From JAGWBJ01 sp964291465 (lineage in GTDB: Bacteria; Chloroflexota; Dehalococcoidia; Lucifugimonadales; JAGWBF01), in assembly GCA_964291465.2 (NCBI GenBank), contig OZ219937.1:1-64000 (forward strand): 64,000 bases of DNA, written 5' to 3'. The translations under genes were made by a program, and so were the position numbers. The notes beneath the pieces were generated by a model. It had not been told where the DNA came from and did no database searches. It saw only the letters and a list, made by a program, of their open reading frames with translations. Shown here in pieces: positions 33,013 to 41,620 of this stretch. Position 1 is the first letter of the stretch; each line of letters opens with the position of its first letter.

Positions 33013-33441
33013 TCAGATCCCGGCTGCTCCCCTGCCCCTCTCGGACCCGTACTTGCTGCGTCCCCGCCGCCGGTCCTGCACGCCCTCGCAGTCCAGGGCG
33101 CCTCGGACGATGTGGTAGCGTACGCCGGGCAGGTCCTTGACCCTGCCGCCCCGCAGAAGGACCACCGAGTGCTCCTGCAGGTTGTGGCCCTCGCCCCCGA
33201 TGTACGCGGTGACCTCGAACCCGTTGGTAAGCCTCACCCGCGCGATCTTCCTGAGCGCCGAGTTGGGCTTCTTGGGCGTCATAGTACGGACCTGGACGCA
33301 GACGCCGCGCCTTTGGGGAGCGCCGGGACCCCAGACCACTCGATTGCGGAGCGAGTTCTGGAGCCAGTGCATCGCAGGCGCCTTGGTCTTCGACCTGGCC
33401 TTCTTGCGTCCCTTCCTTACCAGTTGACTAACGGTTGGCAT
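33013..33441 (-). CDS. rpsL: 30S ribosomal protein S12 (uS12)
   Basis: 142 residues from ATG 33441 (MPTVSQLVRKGRKKARSK) behind GGAAGTGG. The decoding loops TMTPKKPNSALRKIARVRL and GGRVKDLPGVRYHIVRGALD carry the lysines found in streptomycin-sensitive wild types. It is the first gene of the superoperon, about 30 nt from the predicted transcription start. The upstream in-frame extension to 33489 overlaps the promoter and is not used. Confidence 0.97.
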   Translation of the reverse strand: MPTVSQLVRKGRKKARSKTKAPAMHWLQNSLRNRVVWGPGAPQRRGVCVQVRTMTPKKPNSALRKIARVRLTNGFEVTAYIGGEGHNLQEHSVVLLRGGRVKDLPGVRYHIVRGALDCEGVQDRRRGRSKYGSERGRGAAGI

Positions 33442-33476
33442 ACCACTTCCTTCGACGCACCTTGCGCCGTCTAGGT

Positions 33477-33505
33477 ACTTTAACAACATTGCCGGCCCTT
33501 GTCAA
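33477..33505 (-). promoter_or_regulatory. Promoter of the ribosomal superoperon
   Basis: On the minus strand: TTGACA (33505-33500), a 17-bp spacer, then TAAAGT (33482-33477). The -35 is a perfect consensus and the -10 matches at 4 of 6. Transcription would start near 33470, leaving about a 30-nt leader before rpsL. No other promoter of this quality was noticed within the 21-kb cluster. Confidence 0.75.
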
Positions 33506-33681
33506 CCGGATTTCGCATCCGTCAACGGCCAGATGACAGGGGCAAACCCACCCCCCCGGACGCCGGCCTCACATCTTCCAAGACGCCCCTCGTCGTGCTA
33601 GTCTACAGGCACGCCCCTGAGCGCGGGAGCGACGCAGGTCCGCCGCCCCGGCGCGGCGCTGCCAGAAATAGGGGTTCGTCC

Positions 33682-34029
33682 ATGTCGATGAGGGACCGCG
33701 GGTTCACCAGAAGGGACATTCGCGGCGGCTCCGGGGCCGGGGCCGAGGTCGCCAGTGAGCACTTCGATGAGATGATAGGCACCGTGGAGCTGTACATCTA
33801 CCGGCACCCCAGCAAGAAGATCAAGGGCTACACGGCGTTGAAGTCCACCCTGGAGGCCCAGGGATGCGACGTGGACCTGACGGCCGCCGGAGCCAGCCCA
33901 GTGGGCAAGGGCTACGAGACCATCAGGATCGCCAACGGGGGGGCGGAGATACCCACACCGTTGCTCCGGCGGGCCCACGGCTGGGCCCACCAGCGGGACT
34001 TCCTGCACATGTTCTACAAGAGGGGCTGA
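33682..34029 (+). CDS. Hypothetical protein, 115 residues
   Basis: Not recognised. The start ATG 33682 is chosen because an upstream in-frame start at 33499 lies in the divergent rpsL promoter. The protein begins MSMRDRGFTRRDIRGGSG, then has a beta-like stretch IGTVELYIYRHPSKKIKGYTALKSTLEAQG and a GKGYETIRIANGGAEIP segment, ending HMFYKRG. There are no cysteines suggesting a metal site apart from one in QGCDVD, no signal peptide and no membrane helix. It is divergent from rpsL and convergent with the norD-like gene (6-nt gap). A TGCTAGTCT sequence 78 nt upstream may be part of its promoter. Confidence 0.6.
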   Translation: MSMRDRGFTRRDIRGGSGAGAEVASEHFDEMIGTVELYIYRHPSKKIKGYTALKSTLEAQGCDVDLTAAGASPVGKGYETIRIANGGAEIPTPLLRRAHGWAHQRDFLHMFYKRG

Positions 34030-34035
34030 CTAAGC

Positions 34036-37000
34036 CTAGGTGGTCAGCATCCGGTAGATGGTGGGCAGGCGCTCGGGCAACGTCCAGATGTTGTCCAGCA
34101 CCTCGTAGCTCATGTCCCCGCACATGGTCTTCAGGTAGTCGTGCCCCGCCTTGTCCACCGTCAGGCAGAAGGGCGTAACGTCCTTCCGCTTGGCCTCCAC
34201 CAGCGCCATGTGGGTGTCGTGGACGGCGTACTCCTTCTCGACCCCCTCGCGACTGTAGCCCCTGTCTTGGGGCCGGCCGTCGCTGATGAGGAACAGTATC
34301 TTGGTCTTGGCCTCCTGCGTCTCCAGCTTGGAGGTGGCGTGCCTCAGGGCCGGCCCCATCCGCGTGGCGTGCATCGGCGTCACCTTGTCGATGCGGCGCT
34401 TGATCTTGTCATGGAAGGACTCGTCGATGTCCTTTATGACGTAGAACTCAACGTTCTCCCTGCCGTACCCCGAGAAGCCGTAGATGCCATAGGTGTCGCC
34501 GATGGTCTCCAGCGCCTGCATCAGCAGGGCGGTGCTCTCCTTCTCCAGGTCGATGATGCGCTTGTAGTGGCGGCGCACCAAGCCTTCCCGGCGGGACCTG
34601 AGCCACATCATGTACTCCACCGGGTCGTCGGGCGCGTCGTGGTCGTCCACCGTCGGGCGGCCCTCGTCGATGGCCTCCGCGGTGGAAGCGCTCATGTCCA
34701 GGAGGAACACCACCGCAACGTCCCGCTCCAGCTTGTTCCGGCGCCACCATATCTTCTCCGAGGGCGTGGTGCCCCGCTTGCGGTCGATGGTCGCCTCGAT
34801 GGCCGCGTCCAGGTCCAGGTCCTCGCCGTCGATGACCCGCTTGACCTTGCGGAAGCTCTCGGGCACCACCAGCTCGAACTGGCGCCGGATGTCGCTGGAC
34901 AGGGAGGCGAAGTTGCGCACCGTGTCGTTGTAGAAGTTTATGTCGCCCTCGTCCACGTTCTTCTCGCGGACGATGCACCACTTGGGCTTGTAGTCATCGG
35001 CCCGGAAGTCCCACTCGTCGTACACCTGGGACCTGGGCTCCTTGGCCTCCAGCGCGCCCCCCTGCTCGTCCTCGTGCACCATGGGCCCGTGGCCCTGGCC
35101 TGGCTGCGACGAGGGGGGAGGCACGCCCGCCTCCTTCATTATGTTCTGGGCGAACATCCCCATGGCGTCCTGGAGCTCCGCGGCCTCGGGGTCCAGGTCC
35201 AGCTCCGGGTTGTCCTTCAGCAGCTCCTCCAGCATCTCCTTGGTTATCGGCTGAGACTCCCCGTCCACGTCCTGGGACGGCTCCATGCGCAGCCGGTTCA
35301 GGAGCTGCACCAACTCCGGCTTGAAGTCCCCGCGAAAGTCAACCTGCTCCGGGGACTCGTACTCCTCCTCCTCCGACTCCTGCCCCTCGCCTTCCTCCTG
35401 GGAACCCTCCTTGTCCTGCTGGAGCTGCTGCATCAACTCCTGGAACTCCTCCTCGGAGAACTCCTCCTGGTTATCGAAGTCCTGGGGCTCGAACTCCTCG
35501 GGAGATTGGGGCTCGTTGGGGAGCTCGGAGAGTATCTTGTAGACGCGTATAGTAGCCTCGGCGGTGTCCTCGACGGTGGCGTCGACGTGGAGCAGCCTCT
35601 TGAATATCTTTGCCAGTACCCGGGCCGTCTTGACGTGCTTCTTGGGAACGGGCACGGCCTTGAGCTGCTCCAGGCTGAGGCGCACCAGCAGCTCCACCAT
35701 GCACTGGAGCAGGGGCATCTCGTCTATGGCGGGCCTCTCGGCCAGCGCGTCTCCCTGGACCTGCCTGTAGCTCCGCACTATGCCCGCGTACTCGGCCTTG
35801 ACCCGGTAGTCCAGCCTGCCGTCCTCCAGTATGGTGAACACGTCCAGGGCCAGCTTCCGGTCGTCAAAGAGGTTGAAGAACCGGCCCATGTCCGTTACGA
35901 ACCCCCGCTCGGCGCTGCCGGCGTCTTCCTCGGTTTGTTCGACGACGGGGCCGAGGGCCTCCTGGAGCCGCTGCACCGCCCCCGCGACCGACTCCTTCTC
36001 CATGGTCGGCCGCAGGTCGTCGAACAGCAGCGAGGGGAGCTCGAAGTTGAACCCAAAGCTCTCGAACTCCAGATGCGCCACCTGGTGGGTGGACACGACC
36101 TTGAACCACCCGAAGTTCTCACCCTTGGAGGGATACCGGTCCACCACGGGAGGAAGGTAGACCTTGCTCCCCTCGGTGGAGGCGGCCGACTCCGACACCC
36201 AGCCTATGCCCTTGTTGGCCAGCTCGGCGCTGCTCATTATCTCGATGGACGAGCCCGACAGCATCCGGCAGTACAGGCGCATGACGCCCTTGACCCGGTC
36301 CAGCTCCTGGCTGGACGACAGGGTCTCCAGGAGCTGCTCCGAGGTGTTGGACTCGACCTTGAAGTAGGCCAGCCCTCCGTCGGGGTTCTCCTTTAGCAGC
36401 CGCACACCCTCCTGGAACCACACGTCGAGCTGGTTCAGGGTGACCCGGTTCAATACCGTGTTCAGGCTCTTCAGGAAGTGAGGCACGGCCTGCGGCGTTA
36501 TGGCCAGCAGGGTCTCGCACAGGTCCAGGATGTACCGCTGGGACTGATTGTTGACCTGCGTGAGCGACTGGGAGCCCTCCAGCAGGAACGACGCCGTCTC
36601 CCGCTGCCCTCCCTTGGTCAGCCGCTCGGCCAGCCGCAGGAACCTGCTCCTCTGGCTCTCCTCGATCTGGGGAAGGACCCGGCCCGACACCTCCAGGCAC
36701 GCCTTCACCTCCCGCCAGCTCCCTTCGGCCAGGGCCCTCCCCATGGACAGGAAGGCCTCCCGCTCCCGACCCATCTGGGGCAGCACGTTGCGCCCCAGGA
36801 CCAGGCACTCCGACGCCACGTCGTAGGACTTGGTGGACAGGGCCTCCACCAGGGCGGCGAACACCTCCACGTCCCAGAAGGGCAGGCTCCGGATGAGCTG
36901 GGGGCTCACGTCGAAGAACCTGGAGGCCAGCGTGCTGGACTTCCACGTTCCCTTGTACAGGCTCCGGCCCAATCCGGCCCACCGGGGGATGTACTGGGTC

Positions 37001-37359
37001 CTGAGGCTCGCGGCCACCTCGGGGCTGGCCTTGAAGTAGGAGCAGGCCAGGGCGGGTGAGTCCTGGGCCAGGTATGTCCCGCACCGGGCCCACTGCATGA
37101 AGGGTAGGAAGGGCAGGAACTTGGCCACTTCGGGGCCGGCGCGCAGGTACTCCACCGCCGCCTCCCAGGACCGGGCCGTCTGGCTGGCTATGGTCACGCC
37201 CTCCACGGCCCAGGCCTGCACCTCCTCCTCCTTGAACGCCAGGGTCATGGCCTCCCTGGCTATCCTGTACTCCTCCATCACCGAGGCGGGGAGCTTGGCC
37301 AGGTCGGCCTCTATCTCCGCTAGGGTCGCGGGCCGGGCGTCTCCGGGGCCGGTACTCAA
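34036..37359 (-). CDS. NorD/CbbO-like VWA-domain protein
   Basis: 1107 residues. NorD/CbbO proteins pair with a NorQ/CbbQ AAA ATPase to remodel or activate a metalloenzyme. The C-terminal von Willebrand A domain has a full MIDAS: DMSAS near residue 890, the Thr in MHATRMGPALRHA and the Asp in FLISDGRPQDRG. The N-terminal 600 residues are helical repeats (AKFLPFLPFMQWARCG, EAFLSMGRALAEGSWREVKACLEVSGRV). A very acidic linker, with runs such as EEGEGQESEEEEYESPEQ, lies around residues 680-760. It starts at TTG 37359, which overlaps the Nudix stop as TTGA; an ATG further up lies inside the Nudix gene. No obvious client enzyme is adjacent. Confidence 0.85.
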   Translation of the reverse strand: MSTGPGDARPATLAEIEADLAKLPASVMEEYRIAREAMTLAFKEEEVQAWAVEGVTIASQTARSWEAAVEYLRAGPEVAKFLPFLPFMQWARCGTYLAQDSPALACSYFKASPEVAASLRTQYIPRWAGLGRSLYKGTWKSSTLASRFFDVSPQLIRSLPFWDVEVFAALVEALSTKSYDVASECLVLGRNVLPQMGREREAFLSMGRALAEGSWREVKACLEVSGRVLPQIEESQRSRFLRLAERLTKGGQRETASFLLEGSQSLTQVNNQSQRYILDLCETLLAITPQAVPHFLKSLNTVLNRVTLNQLDVWFQEGVRLLKENPDGGLAYFKVESNTSEQLLETLSSSQELDRVKGVMRLYCRMLSGSSIEIMSSAELANKGIGWVSESAASTEGSKVYLPPVVDRYPSKGENFGWFKVVSTHQVAHLEFESFGFNFELPSLLFDDLRPTMEKESVAGAVQRLQEALGPVVEQTEEDAGSAERGFVTDMGRFFNLFDDRKLALDVFTILEDGRLDYRVKAEYAGIVRSYRQVQGDALAERPAIDEMPLLQCMVELLVRLSLEQLKAVPVPKKHVKTARVLAKIFKRLLHVDATVEDTAEATIRVYKILSELPNEPQSPEEFEPQDFDNQEEFSEEEFQELMQQLQQDKEGSQEEGEGQESEEEEYESPEQVDFRGDFKPELVQLLNRLRMEPSQDVDGESQPITKEMLEELLKDNPELDLDPEAAELQDAMGMFAQNIMKEAGVPPPSSQPGQGHGPMVHEDEQGGALEAKEPRSQVYDEWDFRADDYKPKWCIVREKNVDEGDINFYNDTVRNFASLSSDIRRQFELVVPESFRKVKRVIDGEDLDLDAAIEATIDRKRGTTPSEKIWWRRNKLERDVAVVFLLDMSASTAEAIDEGRPTVDDHDAPDDPVEYMMWLRSRREGLVRRHYKRIIDLEKESTALLMQALETIGDTYGIYGFSGYGRENVEFYVIKDIDESFHDKIKRRIDKVTPMHATRMGPALRHATSKLETQEAKTKILFLISDGRPQDRGYSREGVEKEYAVHDTHMALVEAKRKDVTPFCLTVDKAGHDYLKTMCGDMSYEVLDNIWTLPERLPTIYRMLTT

Positions 37360-37997
37360 TTCGCTACCCCCTTCTTCGCCGTGTCCCTGGGAAAGAGGTC
37401 GAGAAACTGCTCCACTATCTGTGCCGTGGCCCCGAATATCATGTGGTCCCCGAAGGTGTAGCAGTACCGCCTCTCGGTCGCGCCGTTCATCCACCGCACC
37501 TCCTGTCGCCGGTTGTCCGGGTCCAGCAAACGTTGGACCGGCACCTCCAGCACCTCCGCTATCTCGAGGGAGCTGGGCTCGAAGGGGTACGGGTAGGGAA
37601 TGGTCCCCACGTACACCCGGACGCCGAACCGGCTCCTGGTCGCGATGTCGTCCAGCTCTCCCAGGACGGTCACGTCGTCGGGGTCTATTCCCATCTCCTC
37701 CCTGGTCTCTCGGAGAGCCGTGTCGCGGAAGTCCAAGTCCTCCGGATCTCGGGCGCCGCCCGGGAAGGATATCTCGCCCTTGTGGTGCTCCACGTCCTGG
37801 GTGCGCTTGTTCAGGAGGATGCAGTACTCGCCCTCCTTCCGGTAGAGGAGGACCATGACCGCAGCGGGCATGAGAGATTCGTCGTCCACCGACCTCTTCT
37901 CACGCCCCGACAGGACTTGCCTTACAGCTTCGATGGTGGGGTCCGTCGTATCATCCATGGCGGGAGACGGCAAGCGCCTGGGGGCCACCCCGTGCAT
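37356..37997 (-). CDS. Nudix hydrolase, CoA pyrophosphatase-like (NudL)
   Basis: 213 residues. The Nudix box is complete: GGARDPEDLDFRDTALRETREEMGI with REtrEEmG. KGEISFPGGARD upstream of the box and LNKRTQDVEHHKGE match the NudL/YeaB CoA-diphosphatase group, which cleaves CoA to 4'-phosphopantetheine and ADP. The start ATG 37997 directly follows the AAA ATPase stop. ATG 37958 is the alternative. The gene is tightly sandwiched between the NorQ-like and NorD-like genes. Confidence 0.88.
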   Translation of the reverse strand: MHGVAPRRLPSPAMDDTTDPTIEAVRQVLSGREKRSVDDESLMPAAVMVLLYRKEGEYCILLNKRTQDVEHHKGEISFPGGARDPEDLDFRDTALRETREEMGIDPDDVTVLGELDDIATRSRFGVRVYVGTIPYPYPFEPSSLEIAEVLEVPVQRLLDPDNRRQEVRWMNGATERRYCYTFGDHMIFGATAQIVEQFLDLFPRDTAKKGVAN

Positions 37998-37999
37998 CC

Positions 38000-38887
38000 C
38001 TACTCGAATATCGAGGAAACGACCTCTTCCACACTCCTGTGGATCTCCTCGTCATCGGTCAACGCCCACACTATGGCCACGTGGGCCGCCCTTCTGGGGG
38101 CCACTCCCTGGGCGATGAGCTTCCCAGCGTATATCAGGAGCCTGGTGCTGGCCCCCTCCTTCACGCCATGCTCCTTCAGGTTCCGGACCTTCTCCCCCAG
38201 CTTGGCCAGCCGCTCGGCGTCCTCCTTGCTGCACGAGCTCTCGCGCTGGACGATCTCAGCCTCCACGTCCCTTGGAGGAGGACCGAACTCCAGGGCGATG
38301 AACCGCTGGCGCGTGCTGTGCTTCAGGTCTTTCAAGGCGCTCTGGTAGCCGGGGTTGTAGGAGATCACCAGCAGGAACCGCTCGCTGGCCTCCAGTAGCT
38401 CGCCCTTCTTGTCCATGGGAAGGATGCGCCGGTGGTCGGTAAGGGGATGGATGAGTACGGTGGTGTCCTTCCTGGCCTCCACCACCTCGTCCAGGTAGCA
38501 GATGCCACCGGACTTCACCGCCTTCGTCAGAGGGCCGTCCATCCACTTGGTGCCCTCGGCCTCCAGCAGGTACCTTCCGACCAGGTCGCTGGCCGTCAGG
38601 TCCTCGTGGCAAGCGATGGTCACCAGCGGTATGCTGCTCCCGTTGGAGGCCGCCTTGCTCCTCTTCTTGACCACCGTGAGGGGGCGTCCCAGCCTCCAGG
38701 CCATGTGCTCTATGAACCGGGTCTTGCCACACCCGGTGGGCCCCTTCAGCAGTACGGGCAGCTGGGCGGCGTAGGCCGCCTCGAAGAGCTCCACCTCGTC
38801 CCCGACGGCCCGATAGTAGGGCTCCTGCTGGATGGTGTACTCTTCGATGGCGAACTCTTTGAACGCGGTGCTGGTTCCACTTGCCAT
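38000..38887 (-). CDS. NorQ/CbbQ-type MoxR AAA+ ATPase
   Basis: 295 residues from ATG 38887, 2 nt after the coaE stop. The Walker A is GPTGCGKTRFIEHMA and the Walker B ICYLDEVVEARKD. Sensor and arginine regions read VISYNPGYQSALKDLKHSTRQRFIALEF, the typical NorQ/NirQ/CbbQ layout. The C-terminal CbbQ domain follows (GASTRLLIYAGKLIAQG). It should assemble into hexamers and work with the VWA protein encoded downstream. Confidence 0.92.
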   Translation of the reverse strand: MASGTSTAFKEFAIEEYTIQQEPYYRAVGDEVELFEAAYAAQLPVLLKGPTGCGKTRFIEHMAWRLGRPLTVVKKRSKAASNGSSIPLVTIACHEDLTASDLVGRYLLEAEGTKWMDGPLTKAVKSGGICYLDEVVEARKDTTVLIHPLTDHRRILPMDKKGELLEASERFLLVISYNPGYQSALKDLKHSTRQRFIALEFGPPPRDVEAEIVQRESSCSKEDAERLAKLGEKVRNLKEHGVKEGASTRLLIYAGKLIAQGVAPRRAAHVAIVWALTDDEEIHRSVEEVVSSIFE

Positions 38888-38889
38888 GC

Positions 38890-39495
38890 CTAACCGACCT
38901 TTCCGCCTACCTTGCTTCGACACAGCGCCTCAACCTCGCGCCTCAACTCCTCCAGGCTCCCGGAGTTGTGCACCACAACCTGCGCGTGCCTTGACCTCTC
39001 CTCGAAGGGCATCTGCGCCTGGACGCGGCTCCGGACCTGTTCTGCCGTCAGCCCGTTTCTCAGCCTCAGCCGCTCTTCCACCTGCTCGCCGGTGGAATGG
39101 GTGACCCACACCTCGTCCACGAGGCCTTCCCACCCAGCCTCTACCAACAGGGCCGCCTCCAGAACCACCAGGTCCACTCCCTGCCCGCGAAGAGCCTCGA
39201 TCCGCTCCCGGATGATGTCGGCCATCCTGGGATGCATGATGGCGTTGAGGGCGCTCATGGCCTGGGGGTCGTTGAAGACGATGGCGCCCAGCCGCTTCCG
39301 GTCTATCTTCCCGTTGGGGCCGAGTACTCGCTCGCCGAAGGTATCCACGACTTCGCGCCATATGGCGGTGTGGGGCGTGTAAGCCTCGTGCCCCACACGA
39401 TCGGCGTCTATGACCTCCGCGCCCAGCTCTCTCAGGATGCGGGAAACCTCGCTCTTTCCCGTGCCGATACCTCCCGTGAGGCCTATGACTAGCAT
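38890..39495 (-). CDS. coaE: Dephospho-CoA kinase
   Basis: It phosphorylates dephospho-CoA in the last step of CoA synthesis. 201 residues. The P-loop is LTGGIGTGKSEVSRIL; IDADRVGHEAY, DPQAMSALNAIMHPRM and VVLEAALLVEAGWEGLVDEVWVT are family blocks. It is the first gene of a tight run with the AAA ATPase, the NudL-like Nudix and the VWA protein. CoA synthesis and a CoA-hydrolysing Nudix in the same transcript is a noteworthy link. Confidence 0.95.
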   Translation of the reverse strand: MLVIGLTGGIGTGKSEVSRILRELGAEVIDADRVGHEAYTPHTAIWREVVDTFGERVLGPNGKIDRKRLGAIVFNDPQAMSALNAIMHPRMADIIRERIEALRGQGVDLVVLEAALLVEAGWEGLVDEVWVTHSTGEQVEERLRLRNGLTAEQVRSRVQAQMPFEERSRHAQVVVHNSGSLEELRREVEALCRSKVGGKVG

Positions 39496-39537
39496 ATCTT
39501 CCCTTTGGGCTGGGAGGCTCCAGACATTCTACCAACC

Positions 39538-40242
39538 CTAGTTGGGCGGGTCAACCGCGGTCCCCTCGCCCAGGCGTATGGTGACCTCACCGTAGCGCTC
39601 CATATAGCACTCTTTGAGACGCCGGAACCTGGCCTGGTACTGCTCCGTGTTGATAGGGCTCGTCGTCATTATGGTGGCGTCTTCCCGGTTGTCTGTGTAG
39701 TACGCCTTTCGAATGCCCACCTTCTCGAAGCCGTACTTCAGGTACAGGGACTGGGCCACGTGGTTGGAGACCCGGGCCTCAAGGCTGACCACCGAGGATC
39801 GCCTGGCCATCGCCAGCTCCAGGCAGCCTATGATGAGCAGCTCGCCCACACCCCTCCCCCTCCACGACTCGGAAACGGCCACGGCGGTTATGTGGGCCTC
39901 GTCGGCCATGAACCACAGGCCCAGAAACCCCACGATGGACTCCGTCTCCGGTCCCGCGGCGGGATCGGCGACACCGTTGGTCAGCCTGGCCTTCAGACCA
40001 TCCAGGACCCGGCCCAGCAACCCGCCTGAGGTCGGGTCCGGCGGCGGGGCCGGGACGGCCTCCCGGTCATCGTGGGCCTCCCGGAGGGAGTTGGTGTCCA
40101 TCGCCACCAGGTACTTCGCCCGGCGGTTCTCCAGCTCTCGCTTGAACGGAGTGGCGGGCCAGAGGGTGGGGAAGGCCTGTCTCTCGATCTGCGAGACCCG
40201 GCTTATGTCCTCGCGCCTCAGCGGGCGGATATGAACGTCCAT
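39538..40242 (-). CDS. rimI: Ribosomal protein S18 alanine N-acetyltransferase-like GNAT
   Basis: 234 residues from ATG 40242 (MDVHIRPLRREDISRVSQIERQAFPTLWP). The GNAT acetyl-CoA site reads VAVSESWRGRGVGELLI, and the C-terminal part ALEARVSNHVAQSLYLKYGFEKVG-like LEARVSNHVAQSLYLKYGFEKVGIRKAYY is close to RimI. An unusual insertion of about 45 residues (around residues 55-100, Pro/Asp-rich) separates the second strand from VGFLGLWFMADEAHI. An upstream ATG at 40275 is possible. RimI normally acetylates uS18; the insertion leaves the substrate less certain. Confidence 0.85.
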   Translation of the reverse strand: MDVHIRPLRREDISRVSQIERQAFPTLWPATPFKRELENRRAKYLVAMDTNSLREAHDDREAVPAPPPDPTSGGLLGRVLDGLKARLTNGVADPAAGPETESIVGFLGLWFMADEAHITAVAVSESWRGRGVGELLIIGCLELAMARRSSVVSLEARVSNHVAQSLYLKYGFEKVGIRKAYYTDNREDATIMTTSPINTEQYQARFRRLKECYMERYGEVTIRLGEGTAVDPPN

Positions 40243-40500
40243 GGCTGCGCGACGCCTTGGGAGCGACGGACTCATTCTATCACAGCACCCGGTTGCAACA
40301 GCACCCCGCCGTCACGGGACTCGACGGAAACGCGAGACGCGGGACCGGCGCCACGCCAGGCGGAATGCCCGCCCCCTTCGCCGACGGAGAGGCCCCTTGC
40401 CCGGCCCCCTTTTCCGACGAGGATGTATGTGCTAGTCTTCTCGTGCGACGGCGCACCGGCCGGACACGCCCGACGACAGTACCGCAGGAGGGACGGAGAG

Positions 40501-40821
40501 TTGATCTACGACGTGCGTATCTACGACTTCAAACCTGGCACCGTGGACCAGTACATGGCCGCGGTCCGCGAGCTGGGACTGCCCATCCGCGAGTCTCACG
40601 GCATCAGGCTCGCGGGATGGTACTACGGCGAGGTCGGCACCCTGAACCAGGTCATACACATATGGGAGTACGCCGACATGGCCGACTTCGAGAAGAAGTC
40701 CGAGGAGGTCCGCCAGGACCCGCGTTGGTTCGGCGAGTACGTCCCCCGCGTCCAGCCGCTGCTGGTCGCCCAGCGGAACCAGATCATGAACGGCCCGGAC
40801 TTCTTCCCCAGGCCCTCCTAG
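40501..40821 (+). CDS. NIPSNAP-family protein
   Basis: 106 residues from TTG 40501, chosen for the strong GGAGGGACGGAG just upstream and because LIYDVRIYDFKPGTVDQYM is the family N-terminus. LAGWYYGEVGTLNQVIHIWEYADMADFEKK is the conserved ferredoxin-like core. NIPSNAP proteins form small alpha-beta barrels; bacterial members often sit near catabolic genes and have no settled role. The longer reading from 40429 or further upstream has no support. A TGCTAGTCT sequence lies 63 nt upstream. Confidence 0.85.
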   Translation: MIYDVRIYDFKPGTVDQYMAAVRELGLPIRESHGIRLAGWYYGEVGTLNQVIHIWEYADMADFEKKSEEVRQDPRWFGEYVPRVQPLLVAQRNQIMNGPDFFPRPS

Positions 40822-40864
40822 TCGGGCCTTACCCGGCGGGCAGCCCGGCCCCGGTCCCCGGTGG

Positions 40865-41620
40865 CTAGCTCTCCGCCACCACCGGGTTCGACAGGACGCC
40901 GATGCCCTCGATGTCTATCTCCACCGTGTCCCCGGCCTGGAGGTGTGCGGGCGAGCCCGGCGTGCCCGTGAAGATCATGTCCCCCGCCTCCAGGGTCATG
41001 CGCCGGGACGTCCACTCGATGATGGTGGGTATGTCGAAGATCAGGTACGAGGTGCTCTCGGCCTGCACCTCCTTGCCATTGACCCGCGCCCGGAGCATCA
41101 CGTTGCTGGGGTCCAGCTCGTCGCTGATGTAGGGCCCCACCGGCGAGAAGGTGTCCGACGACTTGGCCCGCCACCACTGGCCGTCGCCCCGCTGCCACTC
41201 CCGCCCGCTCACGTCGTTGCCGCAGGTGTACCCCAGGATGTACCGGGCCGCCTCCGCCTTGGACACGTTCCGGCAACGGCTCTTGATGACGATGACCAGC
41301 TCCGCCTCTTCGTCCAGGGTCTCTATGTCGTTGGGACGGACGATGGCGTCCCCCGGCCCTATCATGGACGACGTGGTCTTGATGAAGATCAGGGGCTGCT
41401 GGGGGGCCGGACGGTCGTGGAGGTGGCTGGAGTAGTTGAGTCCCACCGCCAGCATCTTCGACGGCTGGGTCGGCGCCAGGAGCTTCACCTCGGAGACCGG
41501 ATGGGTGTGGTCGGTGACCTCATACTCTTCGAATGGCGTGTTGGTGATCTCCCTCAGGGTATCGCCGTCCACCACCCCGTAGCTCACCTGGCCGTGGGCC
41601 AGGTACCGCGCGAACTTCAT
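40865..41620 (-). CDS. Fumarylacetoacetate hydrolase-family protein
   Basis: 251 residues from ATG 41620 behind GGGAAAGGAGC. The FAH fold carries the metal and active-site signature: AVGLNYSSHLHD, LDEEAELVIVI (Glu ligands), YTCGNDVSGREWQ, ILFDIPTIIEWTS-like YLIFDIPTIIEWTSRRMTLEAGDMIFTGTPGSP. Members cleave C-C bonds in acylpyruvates or hydrate/decarboxylate 2-oxo acids such as 2-hydroxyhepta-2,4-dienedioate. The exact substrate is unknown. It converges with the NIPSNAP gene. Confidence 0.92.
   Translation of the reverse strand: MKFARYLAHGQVSYGVVDGDTLREITNTPFEEYEVTDHTHPVSEVKLLAPTQPSKMLAVGLNYSSHLHDRPAPQQPLIFIKTTSSMIGPGDAIVRPNDIETLDEEAELVIVIKSRCRNVSKAEAARYILGYTCGNDVSGREWQRGDGQWWRAKSSDTFSPVGPYISDELDPSNVMLRARVNGKEVQAESTSYLIFDIPTIIEWTSRRMTLEAGDMIFTGTPGSPAHLQAGDTVEIDIEGIGVLSNPVVAES

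Noticed and set aside
34141..36396. 751-residue ORF antisense to the norD-like gene
   Set aside because: Leu/His/Gly-rich shadow reading of the acidic linker and VWA domain on the other strand.
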